A DNA stretch of 22,869 nucleotides. It comes from JBHIET01 sp046760785 (GTDB lineage Bacteria; Chloroflexota; Anaerolineae; B4-G1). Where the stretch lies: the NCBI GenBank assembly GCA_046760785.1, contig JBHIET010000055.1, positions 1-22,869 of the forward strand. The letters run 5' to 3'. Position numbers and translations under genes: made by a program. Below are positions 22,301 to 22,869 of the stretch, one piece after another (positions within the stretch are counted from its first letter, which is position 1; each line of letters starts with the position of its first letter). Below the pieces are notes generated by a model that ran no database searches, had not been told where the DNA came from, and was given only the letters and a program-made list of their open reading frames with translations.

Positions 22301-22331
22301 GATTTTCTCCTTTTTTTCTTTTTGAGGTTGA

Positions 22332-22869
22332 TCAGCTTCCTAGCGTTGCTACCATCACGGCTTTGATGGTGTGAACCCTGTTCTCAGCTTCGTCAAAGAC
22401 GATGGAGGCCAGCGACTCAAATACCTCCTCGGTCACTTCCATCGCCTCCAGTCCGAATCTCTGGTAAATGTCTTCACCAATAACCGTTTCGCGATTATGA
22501 AAGGCCGGGAGACAATGCATGAACTTGACATCAGGATTGCCGGTCTTCTCCATCGTCTCTTCGTTGACCTGATACGGCTTTAGCAGGTTGATCCTTTCCT
22601 GCCAGACCTCCTCTGGCTCCCCCATGGAGACCCAGACGTCCGTGCACAGAAAATCGCAACCCTTGACACCGCTGTCCAAATCATCGGTGATGGTGATCTT
22701 CGCCCCGGTCTGTTCGGCGATTTCCTGGACTCTGGTGACCAGTTCCTGGTGCGGCTGAACGCTCCTGGGGGCCACGGACCGAAAGTCCATCCCCATTTGG
22801 GCAGCCCCCACCAACAGCGAATTGCCCATGTTGTTGCGGGCATCGCCCAGGTAGGCAAACTTGACCTGG
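22332..22869 (-). CDS. ornithine carbamoyltransferase (C-terminal part, cut by window edge)
   Basis: The last 178 residues or so of an OTCase are present; the N-terminal carbamoyl-phosphate domain lies beyond the right edge. Recognisable segments are KFAYLGDARNNMGNSLLVGA, the ornithine-binding SMG loop (DVWVSMGEPEEVW), the catalytic HCLP motif (MHCLPAFHN) and the C-terminal EAENRVHTIKAVM helix. The reading frame is open to the edge. The enzyme makes citrulline from carbamoyl phosphate and ornithine, or runs the reverse in arginine catabolism. Which direction cannot be decided here, so I give no symbol (argF or arcB). It precedes the cDPG synthetase-like gene on the same transcript. Confidence 0.92.
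   Translation of the reverse strand, partial: QVKFAYLGDARNNMGNSLLVGAAQMGMDFRSVAPRSVQPHQELVTRVQEIAEQTGAKITITDDLDSGVKGCDFLCTDVWVSMGEPEEVWQERINLLKPYQVNEETMEKTGNPDVKFMHCLPAFHNRETVIGEDIYQRFGLEAMEVTEEVFESLASIVFDEAENRVHTIKAVMVATLGS

Overview
The window is high-GC bacterial DNA, densely coded, with long spurious ORFs antisense to most genes. The mix of genes suggests a Chloroflexota (Anaerolineae-like) bacterium: a DUF2089/SHOCT-like operon, GatC and GatA, a PrsW-type membrane protease, GalU, a cyclic 2,3-diphosphoglycerate synthetase-like GTPase beside ornithine carbamoyltransferase, a selenocysteine tRNA, and many short palindromic repeats. This placement is an inference from gene content; no marker gene fixes it.

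Layout. (1) 1-580 has no credible gene. It is packed with tandem hairpins, a 46-bp direct repeat, three copies of a CCTGRGTAGTTAC motif and a large inverted repeat. (2) 588-7392 (+) is a seven-gene operon behind a perfect consensus promoter: a zinc-ribbon/HTH DUF2089 regulator, a cytoplasmic beta-solenoid DUF4097-type protein, three tandem MFS exporters and two small proteins. The four non-transporter proteins share one short helical SHOCT/YvlB-like module. I consider this the best candidate for an undescribed system, probably envelope or drug stress with efflux. (3) 7579-13751 (+) is a long co-oriented run: gatC, an inserted vapBC toxin-antitoxin pair with its own promoter and operator, gatA, a DUF6922-like/AbiEii nucleotidyltransferase pair flanked by two short genes each broken by one stop codon, galU, a small unknown gene and a PrsW-like protease. 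It ends at a strong bidirectional terminator. (4) 13757-13855 (-) is tRNA-Sec with its own promoter, just downstream of miaB (-), which looks leaderless. (5) A metallophosphoesterase gene (+) diverges from miaB. (6) 16232-20709 (-) is an ABC export operon: ATPase, duplicated FtsX/MacB-like permease and lipoprotein adaptor. A complete 135-bp MITE with 16-bp inverted ends and an 8-bp target duplication sits inside it. (7) 20960-22869 (-) is a cDPG synthetase-like gene downstream of an ornithine carbamoyltransferase gene cut by the window edge.

How the parts fit. Two toxin-antitoxin-type modules are embedded in a housekeeping operon (tRNA-Gln amidation, UDP-glucose synthesis). Short palindromes have entered two coding sequences in frame (gatA and the ABC ATPase). 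The tRNA-Sec shows that this genome very probably decodes UGA as selenocysteine somewhere, although no selenoprotein is visible in this window.
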